The notes under the pieces are model-generated. The model searched no databases and had not been told where the DNA came from. It saw only the letters and a list, made by a program, of their open reading frames with translations. This document shows positions 1-5,741 of a stretch of 9,448 nt of DNA, in pieces. The translations under genes were made by a program, and so were the position numbers. The first letter of the stretch is position 1; every line of letters begins with the position of its first letter. The stretch lies in the NCBI GenBank assembly GCA_946482295.1, contig CAMLRB010000138.1, forward strand, positions 1 through 9,448, in the 5' to 3' direction. This DNA comes from an uncultured Bacteriovorax sp. (GTDB taxonomy: Bacteria; Bdellovibrionota; Bacteriovoracia; Bacteriovoracales; Bacteriovoracaceae).

Positions 1-425
1 AGCGACTCATTTTTTTTACCGACGCTCACCTGATGTCGGATATTGTGGCCAACAAACTTTTAAAAGTTCTCGAAGAGATGCCGGAGTCCATCGCGCTTTT
101 TCTTTTGGTGCCTGAAGGGGAATCACTTCTTGCGACAGTGGAAAGCCGGTCAATTAAACTAAGACTGCCTAAAAAAGCAGAAAGCTCTTCAATTGAGGAC
201 ATCACCTATTCCTCGGTTTTTGAACTCATCAATGATTTAAAGTTGAGTGAAGATTCATATCAGACCGAAAAAAAATTTATTGAACAGACTCTCGCCCGCT
301 TTTTGGGACGAACTCCTAGCTATACGGAATGTGCCGACAGGCTTTTGAATTTAAAACACTATAGCGAAAGCGCTGAGTACAATAACGCAAAGGCCTCGCG
401 TCTCAGTCTGCTATTTTCCGAATAA
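1..425 (+). CDS. holB: DNA polymerase III delta-prime subunit, C-terminal part (5' end outside window)
   Basis: Partial gene: the frame is open from base 3 to the left edge, so the ATG at 33 is internal and not a start. Seen: a Walker-B-like strand and helix (IFFTDAHLM) leading into ANKLLKVLEEMPES, then FLLVPEGESLLATVESRS. This is the ordered core of clamp-loader AAA+ subunits, where delta-prime usually reads NALLKTLEEPP and then SRC. The arginine-finger motif appears as SRS instead of SRC. About 90 further residues form a poorly conserved helical C-terminus, which would be the clamp-loader collar. Known of the family: delta-prime is the stator of the cytoplasmic clamp loader that places the beta sliding clamp on primed DNA. 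The next gene on the same strand is ricT, the order found in Bacillus (holB-yaaT), which supports both calls. A DnaX (tau/gamma) fragment is the main alternative, but the short divergent C-terminus and the neighbour favour holB. Confidence 0.82.
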   Translation, partial: RLIFFTDAHLMSDIVANKLLKVLEEMPESIALFLLVPEGESLLATVESRSIKLRLPKKAESSSIEDITYSSVFELINDLKLSEDSYQTEKKFIEQTLARFLGRTPSYTECADRLLNLKHYSESAEYNNAKASRLSLLFSE

Positions 426-433
426 GTTTCGTT

Positions 434-462
434 TTGACATACTGCCATGAGCAGTGACAAAT
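434..462 (+). promoter_or_regulatory. possible promoter with overlapping inverted repeat upstream of ricT
   Basis: A perfect TTGACA lies at 434-439 in the 93-bp gap between holB and ricT. With 17-bp spacing the -10 position would be 457-462 (ACAAAT), only a partial match to TATAAT. An inverted repeat, GTGA-N4-TCAC at 454-465, sits on that -10 position, where a repressor could act. The -10 is weak, so ricT could equally be read from a holB operon promoter outside the window. Confidence 0.3.
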
Positions 463-518
463 CACATTAATCACGTAGAATTAAACCATTAATTAAAAAA
501 GTATTGGATACTTAATAT

Positions 519-1970
519 ATGCACCCGACTGGAACAACAGAGTCTAACGTTACAGCAGACGAATTAGACAAAATTATTGATACGCCTCTCATTATTGAAA
601 ATGACAACGAAAGTGATGATGGAGAGGACTCTGAACATACAGCTAGCAATCATGATGAAGTGACGGCCGACGCTGATGAAAAAGAAAATTCGCGTTTTAA
701 AGAAGGCGAAGTCTTAACGATGATTCGTGTCCGATTTCCTGGAAATGCTCGTTCATTTCCATTTCTCATTGGTAAGAGAAAATTCGCTTACGGCCAAAAA
801 GTTCTCGCGATGTCAGATCGTGGGATGACTGTTGGTTATATCAATTCATTCCCTTATGAAATTCCCTTTAATAAGCAGATGCTTCCTATTCGCTCAATTG
901 CCAAAGTCGCATCGGCCGAAGATATTCGTGCTCAGGTTGAGTTCCGCGATTCAGAGAAAAAAGCTGAAGTCATTTGTTTAAACCTCATTGATAAATACAA
1001 GTTGGATATGGTTCTCACTCATGTTGAGTTCACACAATTTGGAAAAAAAGCAGTGTTTTATTTCAATGCACCCGCTCGAGTTGATTTCCGAGATCTTGTA
1101 AAAGATCTGGTTTATGAACTTAAAATGCGTATAGAACTTCGTCAGATTTCTGTTCGAGATCGTGCGGCCGCAATTGGGGCCATCGGCGCGTGCGGACTTC
1201 AAACGTGCTGTTCTTCATTTCTGAAGAACTACGGAAACGTCTCTATTAAGATGGCAAAAAATCAAAACCTCGCCCTTATTCCTACGAAACTCAACGGAGT
1301 TTGTGGGCAGATTAAATGTTGTATTAAATACGAAGATGATGTTTACACAGATAAGAGAAAGAATCTTCCTCGTGAAGGTTCATTCATTAAAGTGGCAAAC
1401 GGTGATCGCGGAAAAGTCACTAAATTGCATATTCTTATTGAGCAATTTGAAATGCTCACGGATGCTGGAATTAGACGAACATATTCTGTGAATCAGTATA
1501 ATGGAAAAGATTCTGACTTAGGATCTGAATACCGTTTCCCAGAGAGTTTTGAGCACATTACAAATGAAACATCGACTGTCATTGGTCTATCCCTAGAAGA
1601 GAAACTGGCCGCTGATAAATTCATGGAACATAATGTAGTTCAAACTTATGAACGTAATCTTGAAGGCGCGGATCTACAAAAAGCTCGCAACAATGAAGAC
1701 TTCGAAGAGTTCGTTGATGACGAAAATCCAGAAGTGATCGTTGCACCTGTCTTGGAAAACAAACCTTCTCAACAGCAGCAAGGGCAACGTCCACAAGGGC
1801 AACGTCCTCAACACAATAATCAAAATCGTCAGCAGAAAAATGCTCAACAAGGCCAACAACAGCAAGGTGGCGGTGGCGGCGGTCAAAACCGTAATCGCAA
1901 TAGAAACCGCAATCGCAATCGTGGACCACGTCCAGATGGCAATAAAGGCGGCGGCACTCCCGCAAGCTAA
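519..1970 (+). CDS. ricT: PSP1-domain protein RicT/YaaT with long disordered tail
   Basis: 483 residues, against about 275 in Bacillus RicT. Residues 1-60 are acidic (19 Asp/Glu) and probably disordered. The PSP1-type core spans about 66-345. Six cysteines, C225, C230-C231, C262 and C267-C268, give C-x4-CC-x30-C-x4-CC, around VSIKMAKNQNL and NPTK-like blocks typical of RicT. Residues 414-483 are low complexity: QGQRP repeats, poly-Q, a six-Gly run and six Asn-Arg pairs at 457-468. Known of the family: in Bacillus, RicT with RicA and RicF forms an iron-sulfur complex that aids RNase Y in mRNA processing and affects sporulation, competence and biofilm. The cysteine set suggests an Fe-S cluster here too. 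Position after holB matches Bacillus. The ATG at 519 has no clear Shine-Dalgarno sequence; a weak AAGTAT-TGG-ATACTT stem (499-513) lies just before it. The ATG at residue 68 is a possible later start, but it would remove the acidic segment. The role in this organism is inferred. Confidence 0.9.
   Translation: MHPTGTTESNVTADELDKIIDTPLIIENDNESDDGEDSEHTASNHDEVTADADEKENSRFKEGEVLTMIRVRFPGNARSFPFLIGKRKFAYGQKVLAMSDRGMTVGYINSFPYEIPFNKQMLPIRSIAKVASAEDIRAQVEFRDSEKKAEVICLNLIDKYKLDMVLTHVEFTQFGKKAVFYFNAPARVDFRDLVKDLVYELKMRIELRQISVRDRAAAIGAIGACGLQTCCSSFLKNYGNVSIKMAKNQNLALIPTKLNGVCGQIKCCIKYEDDVYTDKRKNLPREGSFIKVANGDRGKVTKLHILIEQFEMLTDAGIRRTYSVNQYNGKDSDLGSEYRFPESFEHITNETSTVIGLSLEEKLAADKFMEHNVVQTYERNLEGADLQKARNNEDFEEFVDDENPEVIVAPVLENKPSQQQQGQRPQGQRPQHNNQNRQQKNAQQGQQQQGGGGGGQNRNRNRNRNRNRGPRPDGNKGGGTPAS
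1779..1807 (+). repeat. 15-bp tandem repeat inside ricT
   Basis: CAAGGGCAACGTCC occurs at 1779-1792 and again at 1794-1807, a period of 15 bp. It encodes two copies of Gln-Gly-Gln-Arg-Pro. The unit is a whole number of codons, so gain or loss of a copy would keep the frame. Confidence 0.85.
1887..1922 (+). repeat. Asn-Arg dipeptide repeat region of ricT
   Basis: Six consecutive AAY-CGN/AGA codon pairs encode six Asn-Arg dipeptides. The codons vary (AAC/AAT, CGT/CGC/AGA), so the repeat looks kept at protein level and is not a recent DNA slippage product. It follows a glycine run and precedes GPRP, which resembles RG-rich RNA-binding tails. Confidence 0.8.
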
Positions 1971-1975
1971 TCGTA

Positions 1976-1999
1976 AGAATGCTCCAATTGGAGCATTCT
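1976..1999. terminator. hairpin between convergent ricT and asnS
   Basis: AGAATGCTCC pairs perfectly with GGAGCATTCT across an AATT loop, a 10-bp stem in a 63-bp convergent gap. No T-run follows it directly on either strand. On the minus strand there is a T-rich stretch (the complement of 2011-2024), but it precedes the hairpin. It is probably a bidirectional terminator or 3'-end stabilising stem, not a classical intrinsic terminator. Confidence 0.6.
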
Positions 2000-2033
2000 C
2001 ACTAGTCCTGAAAATTAAAAAAAAGACTACCTG

Positions 2034-3446
2034 TTAAAAATCACAGTTCTTCGGTGTACGTGGAAAAGGAATAACATCACGAATGTTATTCATCCCCGTG
2101 ATGTACATGAGTGCACGTTCAAAACCTAACCCAAATCCTGCATGAGGTACTGAACCGAAGCGACGAAGATCTAGATACCACCAAAGTGGTTCTTGATTCA
2201 TCCTCATTTCATCCATACGTTTTGTGAGTTTTTCGAGGTTGTCTTCACGTTGAGAGCCCCCAATGATTTCACCGATGCCTGGAACAAGAATGTCCATCGC
2301 GCGAACTGTGCGTTGGTCCTCATTGAGCTTCATGTAGAAAGCTTTGAATTCTTTTGGATAATCAGTCACGATCACTGGCATTTTAAAGTGAACTTCTGCA
2401 AGGAAGCGCTCGTGTTCAGTTTGAAGTTCTGATCCCCAAGTTGTTGGATACTCGAATTTTTTTACTGTTGGATCAACCTTCGAGAGAATGTCCATGGCCT
2501 CTGTGTAAGTAATACGAACAAATTGTGAATCACGAACGTGTTTTAAAACGTCCATGTGGTTTTTATCAACAGTGGCATCTTCACGTGAGTACAAGAACTC
2601 TAACTCTTTTGGAGCGTGTTCAAGTGCGTATGAGATGAGATATTTGATGTAGTCTGTGGCAAGACCTGCGATCTCATCGAGGTCAGCGAAGGCCACTTCA
2701 GGTTCAATCATCCAAAACTCTGACAAATGTCTTGTCGTATTTGAGTTTTCAGAACGGAAGGTTGGTCCGAAAGTATAAACAGAACCTAATCCCATGGCGT
2801 AACACTCGCCTTCGAGCTGACCAGTTACTGCAAGGAAAGTTTCTTTTCCAAAGTAGTCGCGAGAAAAATCGAGTTTACCCTCTTTCGTTTTTGGAGCTTT
2901 GGTAATGTCAGAGGCCATTTGAGAAACAGTAAACATTTCTCCAGCACCTTCAGCATCAACACCAGAAATGATTGGTGAGTTTAAATAGAAAAAACCGCGA
3001 TCAGAGAAAAATTTGTGAGTCGCCATCGCCAGATGGTGACGAACGCGCATAACGGCGCCAAAAGTATTTGTTCTAATTCTTAAGTGAGCTTGCTCTCTTA
3101 AAAATTCAAGAGATGTTGCCTTCTTTTGTAGCGGATAACTTTCATCAACACGCCCGATGATCTCAACTGATTTTGCCTGCATTTCAACGTTTTGGATTTT
3201 TCCTCCACCCATTACGAGTTTTCCAGTAATAGAGACGGCACTTCCAGTAAGAAGACCAGCAACATCTGCATAGTTTGGAAGAACTTCATCAACGATGATT
3301 TGAATGGAGTCTTGGCACGAACCATCGTTCAATACAACGAATGAGAATTTCTTTGAATTACGAACTGAACGAATCCAGCCTTTCACCGTTGCTTCTTGAT
3401 CGACGATTTTTTCAGAGAGAATTTTTTTTACACTTAAACGAGACAT
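2034..3446 (-). CDS. asnS: asparaginyl-tRNA synthetase
   Basis: 470 residues, close to E. coli AsnRS (466). It charges tRNA-Asn with asparagine using ATP in the cytoplasm. Seen: an N-terminal OB-fold anticodon-binding domain at about 17-105 (VKGWIRSVRNSKKFSFVVLNDG), then a class II catalytic core. Motif 1 is near 134-160 with PIISG. FLAVTGQLEGE is at 204-214. Motif 2 is FRSEN followed by RHLSEFWMIEPE at 230-250. Motif 3 is GFGLGFERALMYITG at 437-451, followed by NNIRDVIPFPR. The RHLSEFWMIEPE form and VTGQL block are AsnRS features and separate it from AspRS. The start is supported by AAGGA (plus-strand 3453-3457) 6 nt before the ATG. It is the second gene of a likely two-gene operon, 14 nt after the PfkB kinase. 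Its presence implies direct asparaginylation, though a GatCAB route could coexist elsewhere. Confidence 0.97.
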   Translation of the reverse strand: MSRLSVKKILSEKIVDQEATVKGWIRSVRNSKKFSFVVLNDGSCQDSIQIIVDEVLPNYADVAGLLTGSAVSITGKLVMGGGKIQNVEMQAKSVEIIGRVDESYPLQKKATSLEFLREQAHLRIRTNTFGAVMRVRHHLAMATHKFFSDRGFFYLNSPIISGVDAEGAGEMFTVSQMASDITKAPKTKEGKLDFSRDYFGKETFLAVTGQLEGECYAMGLGSVYTFGPTFRSENSNTTRHLSEFWMIEPEVAFADLDEIAGLATDYIKYLISYALEHAPKELEFLYSREDATVDKNHMDVLKHVRDSQFVRITYTEAMDILSKVDPTVKKFEYPTTWGSELQTEHERFLAEVHFKMPVIVTDYPKEFKAFYMKLNEDQRTVRAMDILVPGIGEIIGGSQREDNLEKLTKRMDEMRMNQEPLWWYLDLRRFGSVPHAGFGLGFERALMYITGMNNIRDVIPFPRTPKNCDF

Positions 3447-3460
3447 AAATATTCCTTAAC

Positions 3461-4459
3461 TTATTTAACTAAAATGTTTTTGATTGATGTGACTTGCTCT
3501 TTTCTGAGGCGTGCTCCGAATTGAGTAACAAGAGTTGATGAAGCAAGACAACCAAGCTTAGCTGCTTCAGCATACCCTAGGCCATGAGTTATTCCATAGA
3601 GCATTGATCCTGCAAAAAGATCTCCTGCACCGTTTGTATCGACTGCAGTCACTGGCATGGTCACAACGTGAATCTCTTTTTTTCCATCAAAAACGAAGGC
3701 CCCTTTAGGTCCAAGTGTTATGGCAAAAGTTTTGGCAACTTTTTTTAAGGCCTCAGCCGCTTCTTCTACCGTACTCGCTTTTGTGAACGCCATGGCCTCT
3801 GCTTCATTACAGAAAAGTAGATCAACTCCACTACCAATCATTTCTTTCATGCCATCAGCGAAATAATTAACCATGTTCACGTCAGAAAATGTGAGAGCTG
3901 TTTTAACACCATTTGCTTCTGCGATCTTTTTTGCTTTAACCGCAGCTTCTTTTCCAGTTGGAGAGGCCACAAGATAACCTTCAATGTAGAGATAAGTAGA
4001 ATTTTTGAGATGGTCTTCCATCAATTCTTTTGTTGAAAAATTTTGGGTAATTCCCAGGAACGTATTCATCGTACGATCTGCATCTGGAGTGATGAGAACA
4101 ATACATTTTCCAGTTACACCGCTCTCAAGGGCACCACTCGAAAGATTTGTTTCGACTCCGTTATCCATGAGGTCTTTAAAATAAAAATCCCCTGTTTCGT
4201 CACCGGCCACTTTACATGAGTAAAAACTTTTTCCACCCAATTGAGAAATGGCAATCATCGTATTGGCCGCAGAGCCACCGCAAGAACGTTTGTGTTGAAC
4301 TCCATGGAGTGTATTAATAATTTCACTTTGACGATTTTCATCAACGAGAGTCATTAAACCTTTTTCAATGTTGGCCGCTTTAAGGAAAGTTGATTCAACT
4401 TCAAATTCCATATCAACCAGAGCATTTCCAATTCCATACACATCAAATTTCTTTGCCAT
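3461..4459 (-). CDS. PfkB-family carbohydrate/nucleoside kinase, adenosine kinase-like
   Basis: 332 residues, the usual size for the ribokinase/PfkB fold. It should transfer phosphate from ATP to a sugar or nucleoside hydroxyl in the cytoplasm. Seen: an N-terminal substrate-binding strand YGIGNALVDME (8-18); PfkB signature 1 with CGGSAANTMIAISQLGG (60-76) and VAGDETG (84-90); a mid-protein SDVNMV/FCNEAEA region (192-223) typical of nucleoside-type members; and signature 2, DTNGAGDLFAGSMLYG (274-289), in which D280 is the expected catalytic base and GAG forms the anion hole. Overall style matches bacterial proteins annotated as adenosine kinase. Ribokinase, inosine-guanosine kinase or another sugar kinase cannot be excluded from sequence alone. 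AAGGA (plus-strand 4470-4474) lies 10 nt before the ATG. It is the first gene of a likely operon with asnS and is divergent from the SUI1 gene. Confidence 0.85.
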   Translation of the reverse strand: MAKKFDVYGIGNALVDMEFEVESTFLKAANIEKGLMTLVDENRQSEIINTLHGVQHKRSCGGSAANTMIAISQLGGKSFYSCKVAGDETGDFYFKDLMDNGVETNLSSGALESGVTGKCIVLITPDADRTMNTFLGITQNFSTKELMEDHLKNSTYLYIEGYLVASPTGKEAAVKAKKIAEANGVKTALTFSDVNMVNYFADGMKEMIGSGVDLLFCNEAEAMAFTKASTVEEAAEALKKVAKTFAITLGPKGAFVFDGKKEIHVVTMPVTAVDTNGAGDLFAGSMLYGITHGLGYAEAAKLGCLASSTLVTQFGARLRKEQVTSIKNILVK

Positions 4460-4528
4460 AACTTACGAGTCCTTTTAAAATAATGGGCGATCCAGTGATT
4501 GAATTAGGATAATGAAAAAGTTGAAAAA
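4460..4528. promoter_or_regulatory. divergent intergenic region, kinase-asnS operon / SUI1 gene
   Basis: This 69-bp gap must hold start signals for both directions. On +, GATAAT at 4508-4513 is a -10 candidate that would give a very short leader for the gene at 4529, but no good -35 precedes it. On -, CATTAT (plus-strand 4480-4485) is a possible -10 for the kinase operon, also without a good -35. Only the kinase has a visible Shine-Dalgarno sequence. Exact promoter positions are uncertain. Confidence 0.3.
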
Positions 4529-4924
4529 ATGAAACAAAATAAACCCGGAAACAAGAGCGAAACGAGGCTCGTTTACTCCAGCGATGGCTCTCATTTAAAA
4601 CTTTGTAAAAAATGCGGTGAAGATCCGTGTGAATGTGTTGATTCGCCTTCAGCAGTGGTCACGATTGTTCCTGATAAGGTCACATTGAAATTGAAAATCG
4701 AAAAAAATCAACGCGGTGGTAAATTAGTCACCGTGATTCATGAGCTTCCTCACAATCCTACTTATTTTGAAGACCTGGCAAAAAAATTAAAAAATCACTG
4801 TGGTACTGGTGGAACTTTTAAAAAAGAAGGAAAACCACAAATTGAATTGCAGGGTGATCAACGAGAAAAGGCCATCATATTTTTAGAAAAGTTAGGATTT
4901 AAAACGAAAAAAAGTGGCGGCTAG
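4529..4924 (+). CDS. YciH/SUI1-family translation factor with N-terminal cysteine knuckle
   Basis: 131 residues; E. coli YciH has 108. Seen: the YciH-type opening TRLVYSSDG (12-20); a cysteine cluster CKKCGEDPCEC (26-36, C-x2-C-x4-C-x-C) that could bind zinc; then the SUI1/eIF1 domain at about 43-131 with KLKIEKNQRGGK, HCGTGGTFKK (90-99) and IELQGDQREKAIIFLEKLGF (105-124). Known of the family: eIF1 checks start-codon choice in eukaryotes; bacterial YciH binds the 30S subunit and is thought to repress or proof-read translation initiation, but its role is poorly defined. An in-frame stop at 4505 and no other start make ATG 4529 the only choice. It has no clear Shine-Dalgarno sequence. A six-codon ORF (4512-4532) ends in an ATGA overlap with this start. 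The gene converges on rsmJ, with 7 nt between stop codons and no terminator. Confidence 0.88.
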   Translation: MKQNKPGNKSETRLVYSSDGSHLKLCKKCGEDPCECVDSPSAVVTIVPDKVTLKLKIEKNQRGGKLVTVIHELPHNPTYFEDLAKKLKNHCGTGGTFKKEGKPQIELQGDQREKAIIFLEKLGFKTKKSGG

Positions 4925-4931
4925 AAAGATC

Positions 4932-5687
4932 TTAAGAAAATATTTTGTACATGTCATAGCGAGTGCTTTTGCCTTCGTAGCTTGCAGTTGGATTGGCCTT
5001 AATAGGTTCGGCATCTAATGGCCGCTTCACGACGACTCTTTGTTTGGCCGTTTTGAGGGCCCACTCTAAAAAGTCAAAACAATCTGAATCGTCACCCACC
5101 ATGGCCTTAAAAATGCGCATTTCTTTTCTAGGTAGTGCGCTCTTTTTCTTTTCTGGAGTGGGATACATAGGATCGTAATAAATGACATCGGGTCTTGTTA
5201 CTTCATCAAATGAATGATCTCTAGCATCTCCAAACTTCAAATCCAGCGAAATCGGAAATCTGCGTAAGGCGTCTTTTAATAAAAGATAAACAGCAGGATG
5301 TCGTTCAAAAGAAACCAAACACGTTCCAAAATGAGAAAGTAAGACAGTATCTTTTCCAGTTCCGCACGTTGTGTCCCACACCAGAAGTTTGTTTTGAGAA
5401 TCGTCGTTTCTCCCCTTTATACCTATTGCTTTAGCAAGCGGTTCTCGTGAAAGAGCGTAGTTTTGTCTCTGATGATAGGCCATGAGTTCTTCCCAATCAA
5501 AAGACATGAGACCCAGGTCCGCCGAATGATAAAACAGTTTTCCTTGGGAAAATTCGAGATAATCACACAATTCACAAAGCTTACGCTCTGATTCAATTTC
5601 CAGATCAAGCCACTCATTCTTTTGTAGAAAGCTTGGCCAACAAGAATGGTCTTTATCACTGATTTTTATCTTTTTCTTATCATTCAT
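4932..5687 (-). CDS. rsmJ: 16S rRNA (guanine-1516-N2)-methyltransferase
   Basis: 251 residues, the same size as E. coli RsmJ (YhiQ, 250). It should methylate N2 of G1516 in 16S rRNA, in the 30S decoding region, using S-adenosylmethionine. Seen: SAM-binding motif I VWDTTCGTGKD (103-113); FERHPAVYLLLKDAL (127-141), the equivalent of E. coli ERNPVVAALLDDGL; acidic motif GDARD (153-157); catalytic-type motif YYDPMYP (170-176); the family hallmark KKSALPRKEMRIFKAMVG (181-198); RVVVKRP (217-223); and a closing STRYDMY (241-247). The first 80 residues, with LGLMSFDWEE, match the RsmJ N-terminal subdomain and contain several cysteines (C16, C38, C41). The ATG at 5687 has no Shine-Dalgarno sequence but sits 8 nt after a perfect TATAAT, suggesting a leaderless or nearly leaderless mRNA. 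It is divergent from gcvP. Confidence 0.92.
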   Translation of the reverse strand: MNDKKKIKISDKDHSCWPSFLQKNEWLDLEIESERKLCELCDYLEFSQGKLFYHSADLGLMSFDWEELMAYHQRQNYALSREPLAKAIGIKGRNDDSQNKLLVWDTTCGTGKDTVLLSHFGTCLVSFERHPAVYLLLKDALRRFPISLDLKFGDARDHSFDEVTRPDVIYYDPMYPTPEKKKSALPRKEMRIFKAMVGDDSDCFDFLEWALKTAKQRVVVKRPLDAEPIKANPTASYEGKSTRYDMYKIFS

Positions 5688-5695
5688 TATTCGCT

Positions 5696-5724
5696 ATTAT
5701 AGACACAAATTTAGAGCTTTTAAA
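5696..5724 (-). promoter_or_regulatory. rsmJ promoter
   Basis: On the minus strand, TATAAT (plus 5696-5701) is preceded at 17 bp by TTTAAA (plus 5719-5724), a 4/6 match to TTGACA. The expected transcription start, 6-8 nt after the -10, falls at about 5690-5687, at or next to the rsmJ ATG, so the transcript would be leaderless or have only a few leader bases. The -10 sits in TATTATA, which also reads as a near-consensus -10 (TATTAT, 5695-5700) on the plus strand towards gcvP. Confidence 0.55.
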
Positions 5725-5728
5725 AGGA
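5724..5728 (+). promoter_or_regulatory. gcvP ribosome binding site
   Basis: AAGGA lies 13 nt before the gcvP ATG, somewhat farther than usual. It overlaps a 10-bp palindrome CTTTTAAAAG (5717-5726) that also carries the rsmJ -35. The in-frame stop at 5721 rules out any earlier start, so ATG 5742 is fixed as the first possible start. Confidence 0.5.
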
Positions 5729-5741
5729 ATGGTCTCACCGA

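Noticed and set aside
33..35. ATG at 33 as the start of the first gene
   Set aside because: The frame is open to the window edge and the preceding codons encode the conserved clamp-loader strand IFFTDAHL, so this Met is internal.
454..465. GTGA-N4-TCAC as a CRP or FNR site
   Set aside because: CRP sites have N6 spacing between GTGA and TCAC, and FNR half-sites are TTGAT/ATCAA; this fits neither, so no regulator is assigned.
1621..1965. 114-codon minus-strand open frame antisense to the ricT tail
   Set aside because: It lies wholly within ricT and arises from the repetitive Gln/Arg/Asn codons; its product is His/Asp/Val/Cys-rich with no recognisable domain and no ribosome-binding site.
1741..2037. 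98-codon plus-strand frame overlapping the ricT end
   Set aside because: Out-of-frame reading of ricT low-complexity DNA that runs through the hairpin into asnS; no domain and no start signal.
5717..5726. CTTTTAAAAG palindrome as a transcription-factor operator
   Set aside because: It is pure AT-rich symmetry that coincides with the rsmJ -35 and the gcvP Shine-Dalgarno sequence; those roles explain it without an extra factor.
5688..5741. glycine riboswitch upstream of gcvP
   Set aside because: The gap to rsmJ is only 54 bp, too short for a glycine aptamer, and no tandem aptamer-like stems or terminator are present.
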